64,000 bases of DNA from Brevibacillus laterosporus (GTDB taxonomy: Bacteria; Bacillota; Bacilli; Brevibacillales; Brevibacillaceae), in NCBI GenBank assembly GCA_007833815.1, contig CP033464.1:492501-556500 (forward strand), read 5' to 3'. This document shows positions 1 to 10,118 of the stretch, in pieces. The first letter of the stretch is position 1; every line of letters starts with the position of its first letter. The notes under the pieces are model-generated. The model had not been told where the DNA came from, ran no database searches, and saw nothing but the letters and a program-made list of their open reading frames with translations. A program made the position numbers and the translations under genes.

Positions 1-129
1 ACCCTCCTGACAGTATTTTGTTGCAAGTTCAACGGGATCTCCTGCATCGCGTAAGCCTACAAACTGAACACCTTTCACCACACGCCCCTCTTTAACATCC
101 AGACAAGGAATGATTCTCTTGGTTAACAT
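1..129 (-). CDS. hisF: Imidazole glycerol phosphate synthase cyclase subunit (5' end only)
   Basis: Only the first 43 codons lie in the window; the rest runs off the left edge. The N-terminus [20 protein letters not shown] is the hallmark start of HisF, including the catalytic Asp of the CLDV segment. HisF uses ammonia passed from HisH to turn PRFAR into imidazole glycerol phosphate and AICAR. The start codon overlaps the last 7 bases of hisA, which implies tight translational coupling inside the his operon. Identification is by motif and operon position and is very secure despite the truncation. Confidence 0.95.
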   Translation of the reverse strand, partial: MLTKRIIPCLDVKEGRVVKGVQFVGLRDAGDPVELATKYCQEG

Positions 130-869
130 GTTTGCTCGGCCTCCCCAATTTTAATGAAAGCATCGGTGAGGGAAATAGCTTCCGTGTAAAGAGCCTTTCC
201 AACAATAGCTCCCTCCACACCACTCTTTCTCTGTTTTGCCAACGCAAGCAAATCATCTAAATGACTAACTCCTCCTGAAGCTATAACTTTTTTGCCAGTA
301 GTCACTGCTATTTGGACAATCTCTTCTATATTAGGACCTGTTAATGTTCCATCACGTGCAATATCTGTATAAATGAACAATTCAGCGCCAAACTCTACCA
401 ATTGCTTGGCTAATTCTGTTGCCTTCATTTCCGTTGTGTTTAACCACCCTCTAGTTGCGACATACCCATCACGGCAATCCAGACCAATAGCAATTTGAGC
501 CCCATAGCGACGTAATGCCTCCTCTGTAAAGAAAGAGTCCTCCATTGCCGCTGTCCCTAGGATAATCCTCGCTATCCCACGCTCCACATACGCTTCGATA
601 TCCTGTAGGGTACGAATACCGCCACCTATTTGGATAGGCACAGATACCGTTTTAGCCAGTTCTCCAATTAAATCAAGATGTACAGGGGTGCCTTCTTTTG
701 CTCCATCTAGATCTACCACATGCAACCAAGATGCTCCTGCACTCGACCACATTCGTGCAATATCAACTGGCGAATCCCCGTATACTGTCTCTTGATTGTA
801 ATCCCCTTGGAATAAACGAACACATTTTCCTCCACGAATATCAATAGCAGGATAGATAGTAAAATTCAT
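123..869 (-). CDS. hisA: ProFAR isomerase (phosphoribosylformimino-5-aminoimidazole carboxamide ribotide isomerase)
   Basis: A 248-residue TIM barrel that performs the Amadori-type isomerisation of ProFAR to PRFAR in histidine synthesis. The N-terminal YPAIDIRGG carries the general-base Asp; GLDCRDG near residue 130 carries the acid Asp; IQIGGGIR and VIASGGV form phosphate-binding loops. A longer reading frame opens at 887, but the ATG at 869 is preferred: it follows a GAGGGGG ribosome binding site by 7 bases and shares an ATGA overlap with the hisH stop. Fourth-from-last his gene seen here, between hisH and hisF. Confidence 0.96.
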   Translation of the reverse strand: MNFTIYPAIDIRGGKCVRLFQGDYNQETVYGDSPVDIARMWSSAGASWLHVVDLDGAKEGTPVHLDLIGELAKTVSVPIQIGGGIRTLQDIEAYVERGIARIILGTAAMEDSFFTEEALRRYGAQIAIGLDCRDGYVATRGWLNTTEMKATELAKQLVEFGAELFIYTDIARDGTLTGPNIEEIVQIAVTTGKKVIASGGVSHLDDLLALAKQRKSGVEGAIVGKALYTEAISLTDAFIKIGEAEQTC

Positions 870-1483
870 TGCAGAACCCCCTCGCATTGCTTTACGAAAT
901 TAGCTAGTAAGCGAATGCCTGTTAACCCGCTCTTCTCCGGATGAAACTGCATGCCGGCAATTTTTCCAGACGAAACGATCGCTGCTACATCATGATGGTA
1001 GTCTGTAGTAGCTAGCAAATGATTATGATTTTGTACCTGTACATAATAGGAGTGCACGAAATATGCATATTCCCCTTCCATTAAACCCTCTATTAAAGGA
1101 TGATGATTACTTAGAGAAAGTTCATTCCACCCCATATGAGGGATTTTAAAATCTCCTTGAAACCGAACGACCCGACCTGGTAGTATATCTAAGCCTTTAT
1201 GCACCCCATTCTCTTCACTCTCACTAAATAAAAGTTGCATACCTAAACATATCCCCAATAGCGGGCGATCTGTCCGTACGTATTCTCGGATCCCTTGATC
1301 TAGATTTGTTGCCCTTATATATTTCATGGCATCTCCAAAAGCACCCACACCTGGTAATAACAATCCACTATAGTTATTTAACCGTTCTGGTTGACTGACG
1401 ATCTCATGTGCGTACCCTAAACGTTCCAAGGCTTTGCGTAAACTAAACAAGTTACCCATCCCATAGTCAATAATTCCAATCAT
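866..1483 (-). CDS. hisH: Imidazole glycerol phosphate synthase glutamine amidotransferase subunit
   Basis: A 205-residue class I glutamine amidotransferase that supplies ammonia to HisF. The start MIGIIDYGMGNL is typical; the nucleophile Cys is in GICLGMQLL and the catalytic His/Glu pair in MQFHPEKSG. Length matches the family (about 200 residues). The stop overlaps the hisA start by 4 bases and the start lies 2 bases after hisB ends, so translation is likely coupled along the operon. Confidence 0.96.
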   Translation of the reverse strand: MIGIIDYGMGNLFSLRKALERLGYAHEIVSQPERLNNYSGLLLPGVGAFGDAMKYIRATNLDQGIREYVRTDRPLLGICLGMQLLFSESEENGVHKGLDILPGRVVRFQGDFKIPHMGWNELSLSNHHPLIEGLMEGEYAYFVHSYYVQVQNHNHLLATTDYHHDVAAIVSSGKIAGMQFHPEKSGLTGIRLLANFVKQCEGVLQ

Positions 1484-1485
1484 GC

Positions 1486-2085
1486 CTACAGCATTCCTTT
1501 CGTAGAGGGGACTCCTTTTACTCGTGGGTCAAGTTGTGTAGCTTCATCAAGCGCACGTCCAAATGCTTTAAAGATCCCTTCAATCATGTGATGGGTATTT
1601 TGGCCATAATGCAAAATGACATGCACGTTCATCCGTGATTCTAGTGCAAATTTCCACAAAAATTCATGAACCAATTCAGTAGGAAATTGTCCGACTTGTT
1701 GAGAAGGATAAGTGGCCCGGTATTCCAAGTGTGGCCGATTACTTACATCAATCACCACTTGAGCCAAAGCATCATCCATGGGAACAAATGCATTCCCATA
1801 TCGTTTTATCCCCTTTTTATCACCCAGCGCTTTACGGACGGCTTGCCCCAAACAAATCCCGATATCCTCAACCGTATGATGGTAATCAATCTCGATGTCT
1901 CCTACCGCTTCCACCTGTAATTGAAAATGGCCATGGCGTGTAAATAAATCAAGCATATGGGACAAAAAAGGAACGCCTGTGTTCAGCTTGCTCTCTCCAT
2001 CTCCGTCTACTACAAATTGCAAAGATACATTTGTCTCGTTGGTTTTGCGCTTTATAGATGCTGTTCGATTCATTACCTGTTCCAT
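1486..2085 (-). CDS. hisB: Imidazoleglycerol-phosphate dehydratase
   Basis: Monofunctional IGP dehydratase of about 199 residues, without the phosphatase domain of the enterobacterial fusion. The two duplicated metal-binding motifs are visible: HHTVEDIGICLGQA and HHMIEGIFKAFGRA. The frame opens at 2124, where ATG overlaps the hisD stop (TGATG), but an AAGGAG site 6 bases before the ATG at 2085 makes that the better start; a third ATG at 2073 is also possible. It converts IGP to imidazole acetol phosphate. Confidence 0.95.
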   Translation of the reverse strand: MEQVMNRTASIKRKTNETNVSLQFVVDGDGESKLNTGVPFLSHMLDLFTRHGHFQLQVEAVGDIEIDYHHTVEDIGICLGQAVRKALGDKKGIKRYGNAFVPMDDALAQVVIDVSNRPHLEYRATYPSQQVGQFPTELVHEFLWKFALESRMNVHVILHYGQNTHHMIEGIFKAFGRALDEATQLDPRVKGVPSTKGML

Positions 2086-2123
2086 CTCTTTCTCCTTTTC
2101 GGGTAGTTGATCACATTCTGTCA

Positions 2124-3407
2124 TCAGGATTTATCATTATCACTAGCTAGTCTTACTTGGATGGCTCTGGCATGCGCCGTTAACCCCTCTGCCTCTGCCA
2201 ACCTCACAATTTTTTCTCCATGCTCCATTAAATCAGCCTTACTATATGAGATAACGCTCATCTTTTTGATAAAATCATCCACAGACAAAGGCGAGGAGAA
2301 ACGTGCCGTTCCATTTGTCGGTAAGACATGATTGGTTCCCGCAAAATAATCTCCTACAGGCTCGGAGCTGTAGCTACCTAAAAAAACAGCTCCTGCATTT
2401 TTTACTTTTCCTAAATGGCTAAAGGCGTCTTCCACAAGTAACTCCAAGTGCTCAGGAGCTAAACGATTGACTACTGCAAAACCTTCTTCCAGATCATTTA
2501 CCACACAGATAGCTCCATAAGAGAGTAGGGAGGCTTCAGCAATCTTTTTTCGTGGCAAGCTCGCTACTTGCCGCTCCAATTCAAAAGCTACTTCCTCAGC
2601 TATTTTTTGAGATGTTGTGACCAAGATAGCTGATGCTAGTGGATCATGTTCCGCTTGTGACAAAAGATCAGCTGCAATGTAGCTGGGTGGAGCTGTTTCA
2701 TCTGCTAACACTACAATCTCACTAGGACCTGCTATCATATCAATACTCACCACTCCAAAAACTTCACGTTTGGCTAACGCTACATAGATATTACCCGGCC
2801 CCACAATCTTATCTACGGAAGGAATGGTCTTGGTTCCATACGTAAGCGCCCCGATTGCTTGTGCTCCTCCAACTTTATAAATCTCCGTCACACCTGCGAT
2901 CTCGGCAGCTACTACTACGGCTGGAGCGATATTCCCTTCTCGATCCGGCGGTGTGACCATAACAATTCTCTCAACCCCTGCGATTTGGGCCGGAATGGCA
3001 TTCATTAGGACAGAGGAAGGATAGGAAGCTGAACCACCCGGAACATAAAGCCCTACGCTGTGCAAAGGACGTATCATTTGACCTAACATGGTTCCTGACT
3101 CCTTTGTGGTAAACCAAGACGTACGAGCCTGATGCTGATGGTATGCACGAATATTCTCGGCTGCTTCTCGCAAGGCTTCCTGAACTTCCTGTGAGACTAA
3201 AGCCTTTGCGGTTACATACTCTGCTTCTGTTACTCGAAGCTCATCTACTACTACCCCATCAAACTTTTGCGTACATGCACGAACAGCTTCATCTCCAAAC
3301 TCTTTAACCGCTTGTAAAATCTCCCGTACTGCACATTGCTGTTCATTTGTGCCACTGTCGATACTGCGTTTCATTTTTAGTTCGTGAGCATTTGTGATCG
3401 TTAGCAT
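2124..3407 (-). CDS. hisD: Histidinol dehydrogenase
   Basis: A 427-residue zinc- and NAD-dependent enzyme that carries out the last two oxidations, L-histidinol to L-histidine. Diagnostic segments are VPGGSASYPSSVLMNAIPA, GGAQAIGALTYGT, the zinc/catalytic region AEHDPLAS and APEHLEL with its conserved His. Full family length. The ATG at 3407 follows a GGAGG site, and the stop touches the alternative upstream hisB start. Position after hisG fits the Bacillales his order. Confidence 0.97.
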   Translation of the reverse strand: MLTITNAHELKMKRSIDSGTNEQQCAVREILQAVKEFGDEAVRACTQKFDGVVVDELRVTEAEYVTAKALVSQEVQEALREAAENIRAYHQHQARTSWFTTKESGTMLGQMIRPLHSVGLYVPGGSASYPSSVLMNAIPAQIAGVERIVMVTPPDREGNIAPAVVVAAEIAGVTEIYKVGGAQAIGALTYGTKTIPSVDKIVGPGNIYVALAKREVFGVVSIDMIAGPSEIVVLADETAPPSYIAADLLSQAEHDPLASAILVTTSQKIAEEVAFELERQVASLPRKKIAEASLLSYGAICVVNDLEEGFAVVNRLAPEHLELLVEDAFSHLGKVKNAGAVFLGSYSSEPVGDYFAGTNHVLPTNGTARFSSPLSVDDFIKKMSVISYSKADLMEHGEKIVRLAEAEGLTAHARAIQVRLASDNDKS

Positions 3408-3431
3408 CGTGCCTAGTTCCTCCTCTCCTTA

Positions 3432-4070
3432 TCATCCTGGTACTCCTGTTTTTGGAATCACCTGCATAAATTTTTGGGCAATGTTGTCTACCGCTTCACT
3501 TTTCATCCGATAACTAGAACGGTTGGCGATTAATCTCGTGGTAATATCGCATATATGTTCAAGCTCCACGAGACCATTCTCTCGCAACGTCTGACCAGTA
3601 GAGACAATATCAACAATTCGTTCTGCCAATCCGATCAAGGGAGCCAATTCTACGGAACCATTTAACTTAATGACTTCGACCTGTTGGCCTTGCTTTCGAA
3701 AATAGCGAGATGCGATCGCTGGATACTTTGTAGCTACTCTTGGATGAACTGCTGGCTGATATTCAGCTAAACCAGCGACCACCATACGACATCTTCCAAT
3801 CTCAAGATCAAGCAATTCATAAACGTCCCTATCTTCTTCTAATAAAACGTCTTTTCCTACCACGCCAACATCTGCTACACCATACTCCACATAAGTCGGT
3901 ACATCTGCTGGTTTTGCTAAAATAAATTCCATCTGAAAATGAGGCACAGGGATAATTAACTTGCGGGAATCTTTCGAATTTTCTTCGATCACGACTCCTG
4001 CTTCTCGTAAAAAGACTAATGACTCTTCAAATATGCGACCTTTCGGCATCGCTATTGTTAATTTTTGCAA
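3432..4070 (-). CDS. hisG: ATP phosphoribosyltransferase, short form (HisG-S)
   Basis: First committed step of histidine synthesis, ATP plus PRPP to PR-ATP. The open frame extends back to 4163, but the extra 31 residues overlap hisZ and look non-native. A TTG at 4070 follows a GAGGGGGG site by about 8 bases and begins a 212-residue protein ([13 protein letters not shown]), the expected length of the short form lacking the C-terminal ACT-like regulatory domain. Short HisG needs HisZ, which lies immediately upstream. Segments [13 protein letters not shown] and [16 protein letters not shown] mark the bilobed fold and PRPP loop. Confidence 0.94.
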   Translation of the reverse strand: MQKLTIAMPKGRIFEESLVFLREAGVVIEENSKDSRKLIIPVPHFQMEFILAKPADVPTYVEYGVADVGVVGKDVLLEEDRDVYELLDLEIGRCRMVVAGLAEYQPAVHPRVATKYPAIASRYFRKQGQQVEVIKLNGSVELAPLIGLAERIVDIVSTGQTLRENGLVELEHICDITTRLIANRSSYRMKSEAVDNIAQKFMQVIPKTGVPG

Positions 4071-4084
4071 TGATTCTGCCCCCC

Positions 4085-5260
4085 TCAAGCTGTCCCACCT
4101 CCCCAGATGACAACATGATTTTGTTGGCAATTTACAAAAGCACACTCTACCTCTACTGACCATCTAGCTGTAATAACGATATATTGTTCATTGCGTTTTT
4201 CCTGCGCATATCGAAGAGCCTCTTCTCGATTATGTTGCTCATATAAAATCACATATCGTTTTTGTTTAGACGGAGTTACTATGTTAGCTACCTGTAATAG
4301 ACGATCAATCTCGAGTGCAAACCCTGTTGCAGCTGACGGTCGTCCAAATCTCTCTAACAACCGATCATATCGCCCCCCACTTAATAAAGGCGATCCCAGG
4401 TCTGCTGCATACCCTTCAAAAACAATGCCTGTATAGTAATCAAAGTGGCCAATAAGAGTAAAATCCAACAAGATATGCTCTTCCACACCATAAGCTTCCA
4501 ACGCATCCCACAAATGTAAGATGGTTTGCATAGCTGCTATGGCTTTTGGAGTATGGGTGAGCTGTATTCCTTCCTCAATCATCTCCCTACCTCCACGTAA
4601 TTGAAGTAAGTGGAGCAATCTATCCTTCTCTTCCGCGTTGAGAGATAATGTACTCACAACTTGACGATACCCCACATAATCTCTATGTTGTAGACATTTC
4701 CCTAACATAAGCCTCTCTTGCTTATCCATCACGATTTCTTCTAACAAACCTGATACCACATCCACATGGCCAACTGTTATTTTAAAAGCAGGTACACCCG
4801 CTGCTTGCAAACAGGAAATTGCTAGAGCGATCACCTCAGCATCAGCATCTACACTAGCCTCCCCAATTAGTTCCACTCCTGTTTGATAAAATTCAGCATG
4901 GCGTCCAGCCTCTTTCTCTTGCGCACGAAATACATTGGCTTGATAAAATAACCGGATGGGATACGGAACGTGCTTATACAAGGAAGATACGACACGTGCT
5001 ATAGGTGCCGTTAGCTCAGGACGTAAAATGACAGTATGTCCTTGTTTATCCAGCAGCTTAAACATATGGTCGGTCAGGGTCGCACTCGCTGCTCCAACTG
5101 TTTCAAAGTACTCCAGTGAAGGCGTGGCAATTTCGTCATAGCCCCACCTAGATATGCATTGGCGCAAAATCCGTTCAATTCCACGTTGTTTTTGCAACAG
5201 CTCGGGCAATACATCTCGCATGCCCAATGGTTTTTCAAAAACCAAAGGTGTAGCCATCAT
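4085..5260 (-). CDS. hisZ: ATP phosphoribosyltransferase regulatory subunit (HisRS-like)
   Basis: A 391-residue histidyl-tRNA synthetase paralogue that forms the hetero-octameric ATP-PRT with short HisG and confers histidine feedback inhibition. Class II synthetase-like motifs are present ([24 protein letters not shown]), while the anticodon-binding domain of true HisRS is not. First gene of the his operon; it begins ATGATG behind AGGAGGG, so either Met may be used. It ends 14 bases before the hisG TTG start. Confidence 0.94.
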   Translation of the reverse strand: MMATPLVFEKPLGMRDVLPELLQKQRGIERILRQCISRWGYDEIATPSLEYFETVGAASATLTDHMFKLLDKQGHTVILRPELTAPIARVVSSLYKHVPYPIRLFYQANVFRAQEKEAGRHAEFYQTGVELIGEASVDADAEVIALAISCLQAAGVPAFKITVGHVDVVSGLLEEIVMDKQERLMLGKCLQHRDYVGYRQVVSTLSLNAEEKDRLLHLLQLRGGREMIEEGIQLTHTPKAIAAMQTILHLWDALEAYGVEEHILLDFTLIGHFDYYTGIVFEGYAADLGSPLLSGGRYDRLLERFGRPSAATGFALEIDRLLQVANIVTPSKQKRYVILYEQHNREEALRYAQEKRNEQYIVITARWSVEVECAFVNCQQNHVVIWGGGTA

Positions 5261-5313
5261 CAGTCCCTCCTGCTCGCCTAAACACTTTACTCTGCTAATA
5301 AACTAAAGCGTTT

Positions 5314-5354
5314 GAATTAGTAGAAAATATACTACTAATTCACGGAGAGGTCAA
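5314..5354 (-). promoter_or_regulatory. Promoter of the his operon with an inverted repeat around the -10 box
   Basis: On the minus strand TTGACC (5349-5354), a 17-base spacer and TATATT (5326-5331) form a good SigA promoter about 55 bases before hisZ. The -10 box lies between the arms of a perfect 10-bp inverted repeat, GAATTAGTAG / CTACTAATTC (5314-5323 and 5332-5341, 8-base centre). A protein bound there would block RNA polymerase. I saw no T-box or attenuator between this promoter and hisZ, so repressor control is the likely mode (inference). Confidence 0.75.
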
Positions 5355-5474
5355 CATTTTTTTGCAACATCTTGTCTTTGTAGCATAATCTTTGCTTACT
5401 GGTTTAATGAAAAGTATTTCGCTCAAGCCTTTGACACAAGCAGACTCTCTGTTGCATTTTTATTAACTCTGATT

Positions 5475-5512
5475 AAAAAGCAAAAACCTTCGTCTCTATA
5501 CGAGACAAAGGT
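5475..5512 (-). terminator. Rho-independent terminator after the yvoF-like gene
   Basis: On the minus strand an 11-bp stem with one G-U pair (arms 5486-5496 and 5502-5512) is followed by a TTTTTGCTTTT tract. It lies just after the stop of the acyltransferase gene and upstream of the his promoter, separating the two units. Confidence 0.8.
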
Positions 5513-5520
5513 CCTCTATT

Positions 5521-6003
5521 TCACTCTCGAATGGTTTGTAGCGGATTTCCACCAACAAATGCTCCTGCTGGCACATCACGGTGAACAACACTACCTGCTG
5601 CAATCACTGCATTATCACCAATAACTACCCCCGGTAAAATTGTAGTGTTTGCACCAATTAATACACGGTCACCAATGATAACTTCCCCTAGTCGATATTC
5701 ATCAACTAAATATTCATGGGCTAAAATTGTAGTATTATAGCCAATTACACAATTGCGTCCAATCGTAATTAGTTCAGGAAACATAATATCCATCATGACC
5801 ATCAATGCTACAGCAGATTGATCGCCTACTTTTATGCCAAGAAAGGTACGGTACATCCAATTCTTCACAAATACAAACGGACAATAACGCGCCAGTTGGA
5901 TAACAGAAAAGTTTCTGCACACTTTCCAAAAACTCACGGTTTTATACATATGCCATAACGGATTTACTCCTCCCGCTACGGGATATCGCTTAGTGTTACG
6001 CAT
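5521..6003 (-). CDS. Hexapeptide-repeat acyltransferase, YvoF-like
   Basis: A 160-residue protein whose C-terminal two thirds is a left-handed beta helix of hexapeptide repeats (ITIGRNCVIGYN, VIIGDRVLIGAN, VVIGDNAVIAAGSVV) ending in the VGGNPLQ cap typical of LbetaH acetyltransferases. The N-terminal 55 residues are basic and aromatic (KTVSFWKVCRNF). In B. subtilis the gene yvoF occupies this place between hprK and hisZ, which supports orthology; the acceptor is unknown. Here lgt, yvoD and ppaX, which separate hprK and yvoF in B. subtilis, are absent. Confidence 0.8.
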   Translation of the reverse strand: MRNTKRYPVAGGVNPLWHMYKTVSFWKVCRNFSVIQLARYCPFVFVKNWMYRTFLGIKVGDQSAVALMVMMDIMFPELITIGRNCVIGYNTTILAHEYLVDEYRLGEVIIGDRVLIGANTTILPGVVIGDNAVIAAGSVVHRDVPAGAFVGGNPLQTIRE

Positions 6004-6052
6004 ACGCGTCAGATTGCTCCTTTACCTCTCTCCATGGAGATACATCGACTTC

Positions 6053-6985
6053 TTAGATAAATGAATCATGATCTTCAATTGTATCCGTCAAACGCTTCGA
6101 GAAATGTACGGCCGCATTGTAGCCCATACGCTTCAAGCGATAGTTCATCGCTGCTACCTCGATGATAACAGCTAAATTTCGGCCCGGACGCACAGGGACG
6201 GTAATAACTGGCACATCTGTATCCATTACTTTCATTTTTTCTTCGTCTAGACCCAGACGCTCATAGTGCTTATGCTGATCCCATAGCTCCAGCTTTACTA
6301 CCATATCAATGTTCTTCGTATTACGCACAGCTCCCGCACCGAACATCGTCATAACATTGATAATACCTACTCCACGGATTTCCAGTAGATGTTGAATTAA
6401 ATCAGGTGCCATTCCTGTTAAATGACCTTCTTGTGTTTGACGAATCTCTACAGCATCATCGGCTACGAGACGATGTCCACGCTTAACCAGCTCTAGGGCT
6501 GTCTCACTTTTTCCAATTCCACTTGCACCCAGAATAAAAACACCCACTCCATACACATCCGTAAGAACCCCATGAATAGTAGCAGTTGGAGCAAGGCGAT
6601 CTTCTAAATAATTGGTTAGTTTACTTACCAAACTCGTCGTTGGAAGAGGAGACTGAATCACAGGTACCCCTCTGTGATTAGACACATCTAAAACCTCTTG
6701 GGGTAGCTCCAGATTACGTGCTACACATAAGCAAGGCGTCTCCTCACTCATCAAGAAGCTGAGTCTATCAACTATGGCTTCTTTAGGCAATGTATGTAAA
6801 AATTCCATCTCTGTCATTCCAAGAATTTGGATGCGTTCCCCAGGATAATGGGATTTATAACCCGCTAGCTGTAATCCAGGACGACTTAAATCAGTAACGC
6901 TAATCGGGCGACTTAACCCTTGCTCACCACTTACTATTTTTAGTTGAAAATGTTCGACAAGATGACTGACATTAACCATTTGCAT
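6053..6985 (-). CDS. hprK: HPr kinase/phosphorylase
   Basis: Bifunctional enzyme that phosphorylates HPr (and Crh) on Ser46 and removes the phosphate, the master switch of CcpA-dependent carbon catabolite repression. Motifs: Walker [15 protein letters not shown], the conserved [11 protein letters not shown] signature and a C-terminal [15 protein letters not shown] segment. The open frame starts at 7066, but the family N-terminus matches from [13 protein letters not shown], so 6985 (or ATG 6979) is preferred, giving about 310 residues. It precedes the yvoF-like gene and may be cotranscribed with it. Confidence 0.95.
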   Translation of the reverse strand: MQMVNVSHLVEHFQLKIVSGEQGLSRPISVTDLSRPGLQLAGYKSHYPGERIQILGMTEMEFLHTLPKEAIVDRLSFLMSEETPCLCVARNLELPQEVLDVSNHRGVPVIQSPLPTTSLVSKLTNYLEDRLAPTATIHGVLTDVYGVGVFILGASGIGKSETALELVKRGHRLVADDAVEIRQTQEGHLTGMAPDLIQHLLEIRGVGIINVMTMFGAGAVRNTKNIDMVVKLELWDQHKHYERLGLDEEKMKVMDTDVPVITVPVRPGRNLAVIIEVAAMNYRLKRMGYNAAVHFSKRLTDTIEDHDSFI

Positions 6986-7149
6986 CAAACACCACTTTCC
7001 CAGCCGAGATTGCTGTTTTCCGTAATTTCTTATCCCTATTGTAACGAACCCATCTTGTGCAAACAACTCTCTTAGTGAAACGTCTTTTATTTTTCAGGTA
7101 TGATATAAATCAAAAGCTAGAGCTAAGTCTGGTCTCTGTTATTGAATGC

Positions 7150-7191
7150 GGAAAAGGAAGAGAAAAGACACCCTCTGAAAAGGATGCCTTT
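7150..7191 (-). terminator. Terminator after uvrA
   Basis: Minus-strand stem AAAGGCATCC / GGGTGTCTTT (10 bp with two G-U pairs) followed by a pyrimidine-rich TTCTCTTCCTTTTCC stretch, starting 27 bases after the uvrA stop. Confidence 0.7.
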
Positions 7192-7217
7192 ACATTGTTG
7201 CACGTTACTTTTTTTGT

Positions 7218-10106
7218 TTACGTCTGATTAACTAGTTCTTGAATCCGTTCTTGTGTCCGCTTACGATCACGTTCAAGGACAGGTCCCAAGAATTCACCCG
7301 TATACGACCCTTTAACCTTAGCTACCTCTTCTGGAGTGCCAGTGGCTACAATATTCCCTCCACGTGTACCCCCCTCAGGACCGAGGTCGATTATATGGTC
7401 TGCTGTCTTAATAACATCTAGATTATGTTCAATAACCAAAACAGTGTCCCCATTCTCTACTAATCGCTGCAATACTTTTAACAAACGATCAATGTCGTAG
7501 GTATGCAATCCTGTCGTAGGCTCATCTAGGATGTACATGGTGCGCCCCGTACTTCGGCGATGTAGTTCAGATGCTAATTTAACACGTTGAGCTTCCCCGC
7601 CTGATAACGTGGTAGCCGGTTGCCCTAACTTCATGTAGCCTAAACCAACATCAAGCAAGGTTTGAACCTTACGTTGGATTTTCGGTACATTTTTGAAAAA
7701 CTCCACCGCATCTTCCACTGTTGTTTCCAGAATATCAGAAATGCTTTTGCCTTTATATTTAACCTCTAAGGTTTCACGATTGTATCGTTTACCATGACAA
7801 ACCTCACAAGGAACATATACATCAGGTAGGAAATGCATTTCGATCTTGATAATGCCGTCTCCTGTGCAAGCCTCGCAACGCCCGCCCTTTACGTTAAAGC
7901 TAAATCGCCCTTTTTTATATCCACGTACTTTTGCTTCATTGGTGGAGGCAAACAGGTCACGAATATCATCAAACACACCTGTATACGTAGCTGGGTTAGA
8001 GCGTGGTGTACGTCCAATTGGTGACTGGTCAATATCAATTACCTTGTCCAAATACTCCAGGCCATTAATTCGTTTAAAATCACCAGGCTTGGCTTTTGCT
8101 CGATTTAGTTCACGTGCCAAAGCTTTTTGTAGAATCTCATTGATTAAGGTACTTTTTCCTGAACCAGAGACACCCGTCACAGCAACGAACACACCTAAAG
8201 GAATCTTGACGTTTACATTTTTTAAGTTGTTTTCTTTTGCCCCTTCAATAACCACCCATTTGTCGCAAGCCTCTCCATTTTGAGCAGGCTGACGTCTTTC
8301 AAGAGGAACAGGGATGAATTTGCGCCCACTTAAATAAGCTCCTGTTAGAGAATCAGGGTTTTCCATCACCTCTTGCGGGGTTCCTTCCGCCACAATCTGC
8401 CCACCATGAATCCCAGCTCCAGGACCAATATCAATAATGTAATCGCAGGCTAGCATCGTATCCTCGTCATGCTCTACTACGATAAGTGTATTTCCGAGGC
8501 TTGTCATATGCTCCAGCGTTTTGATCAAGCGAGCATTGTCACGCTGATGTAGACCAATACTTGGCTCGTCCAAGATATACAATACTCCCATTAGACTAGA
8601 ACCAATTTGTGTAGCTAATCGTATCCGTTGAGCTTCTCCACCTGATAAAGTTCCTGCGGCTCGACTTAATGTCAAATAGTCAAGACCTACATCAATGAGG
8701 AAATTCAGTCTTGCTTTAATCTCTTTTAGGATCATATGAGCGATCTTTACATCCTTCTCGCTTAATTCAACTTGATCAAAAAATTGATGAGCATCGACAA
8801 TAGATAGACCGGTTAGCTCTGATATATTACGTTTTCCGATCAAAACAGCAAGACTTTCTTGGCGCAATCGTTGACCCCTACATACTGGACAAGCCTTTTG
8901 CCCCATGAACTCTTCAATTTGTTCTCGTATATAATCAGAGCTAGTTTCTAGATGACGTCTCTGTAAGTTAGGAATCACACCTTCAAATGCCACTGTTGCC
9001 TCACGCACTTGACCAAATTCATTCTCATAGCGAAATTGAATTTTTTCACCTTTGCTACCATATAAAACGATCTGCATTTGTTCTTCTGGCAACTCTTCCA
9101 CTGGCACATCTGTAGGAATGCTAAAGTGGCGGCAAGCTGATTCTAACAATTGCGGGTAATAGGTGGAAGACTTAGGCTCCCATGCTGCTATAGCACCCTC
9201 TGATAATGTTTTAGTAGAATCGGGAACGACGAGATCAGAATCAACTTCCATCCGCACTCCCAATCCATCACATTCCGAGCAGGCTCCATACGGACTATTA
9301 AAAGAGAAAATTCGTGGTTCCAACTCGCCAATAGAGAATCCACAGATTGGGCAAGCATGCTTCTCACTAAACAATAGTTCTTCCTGATCAATTACATCGA
9401 CAATTACCTTGCCGTCCGCCAAACGCAAAGCTGTTTCCAAGGAATCAGCAATACGTGTCTGTGAGTCAGGTTTAACAACAATCCGATCTATTACAACTTC
9501 AATACTATGCTTCTTGTTTTTTTCCAAACTAATCTCTTCTGATAAATCTCGAACTTCCCCATCTACACGCACGCGTACATACCCTTGTTTGCGGATATCT
9601 TCTAATAGCTTTACATGCTCTCCTTTACGTCCTTGAACTAAAGGAGCGAGAATTTGCATACGTGTTCGTTCCGGAAATTCCATCACACGATCTACCATTT
9701 GTTCGATCGTTTGTGAACTGATTTCTATTCCGTGAGTAGGGCAAACGGCTTTACCAATACGTGCATATAACAGACGCAAATAATCATAGATCTCCGTCAC
9801 TGTTCCTACAGTAGAACGTGGATTGCGACTTGTGGTCTTCTGATCAATAGAAATAGCCGGTGAAAGACCATCGATTGAATCTACATCAGGCTTATCCATT
9901 TGTCCTAAGAATTGACGAGCATAAGCAGACAATGACTCGACATAGCGACGTTGTCCTTCTGCGTAGATCGTATCAAAAGCAAGTGACGATTTTCCAGAAC
10001 CAGATAGTCCCGTTAAAACAACAAATTTATCTCGTGGGATGACGACATCTATGTTTTTTAAATTATGAGCGCGTGCACCTTTCACCACGATCCGATCTAA
10101 TGGCAT
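7218..10106 (-). CDS. uvrA: Excinuclease ABC subunit A
   Basis: DNA-damage sensor ATPase of nucleotide excision repair, 962 residues. Two ABC modules are visible: [14 protein letters not shown] near residue 35 and [13 protein letters not shown] in the second half, two LSGGEAQR signatures, and zinc modules CPICG...CSEC and CEAC...CEVC. A GTG at 10115 opens the frame, but the ATG at 10106 sits 8 bases after AGGGAG and gives the standard [18 protein letters not shown] start. It follows uvrB by 12 bases and shares its SOS-type promoter. Confidence 0.98.
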   Translation of the reverse strand: MPLDRIVVKGARAHNLKNIDVVIPRDKFVVLTGLSGSGKSSLAFDTIYAEGQRRYVESLSAYARQFLGQMDKPDVDSIDGLSPAISIDQKTTSRNPRSTVGTVTEIYDYLRLLYARIGKAVCPTHGIEISSQTIEQMVDRVMEFPERTRMQILAPLVQGRKGEHVKLLEDIRKQGYVRVRVDGEVRDLSEEISLEKNKKHSIEVVIDRIVVKPDSQTRIADSLETALRLADGKVIVDVIDQEELLFSEKHACPICGFSIGELEPRIFSFNSPYGACSECDGLGVRMEVDSDLVVPDSTKTLSEGAIAAWEPKSSTYYPQLLESACRHFSIPTDVPVEELPEEQMQIVLYGSKGEKIQFRYENEFGQVREATVAFEGVIPNLQRRHLETSSDYIREQIEEFMGQKACPVCRGQRLRQESLAVLIGKRNISELTGLSIVDAHQFFDQVELSEKDVKIAHMILKEIKARLNFLIDVGLDYLTLSRAAGTLSGGEAQRIRLATQIGSSLMGVLYILDEPSIGLHQRDNARLIKTLEHMTSLGNTLIVVEHDEDTMLACDYIIDIGPGAGIHGGQIVAEGTPQEVMENPDSLTGAYLSGRKFIPVPLERRQPAQNGEACDKWVVIEGAKENNLKNVNVKIPLGVFVAVTGVSGSGKSTLINEILQKALARELNRAKAKPGDFKRINGLEYLDKVIDIDQSPIGRTPRSNPATYTGVFDDIRDLFASTNEAKVRGYKKGRFSFNVKGGRCEACTGDGIIKIEMHFLPDVYVPCEVCHGKRYNRETLEVKYKGKSISDILETTVEDAVEFFKNVPKIQRKVQTLLDVGLGYMKLGQPATTLSGGEAQRVKLASELHRRSTGRTMYILDEPTTGLHTYDIDRLLKVLQRLVENGDTVLVIEHNLDVIKTADHIIDLGPEGGTRGGNIVATGTPEEVAKVKGSYTGEFLGPVLERDRKRTQERIQELVNQT

Positions 10107-10118
10107 GTATTTCACTCC

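Noticed and set aside
5261-5313. T-box or attenuator in the his leader
   Set aside because: Only about 55 bases separate promoter and hisZ; no T-box sequence or leader peptide with His codons was seen.
7846-8283. 145-codon plus-strand frame within uvrA
   Set aside because: Antisense shadow of the conserved UvrA reading frame; no ribosome binding site.
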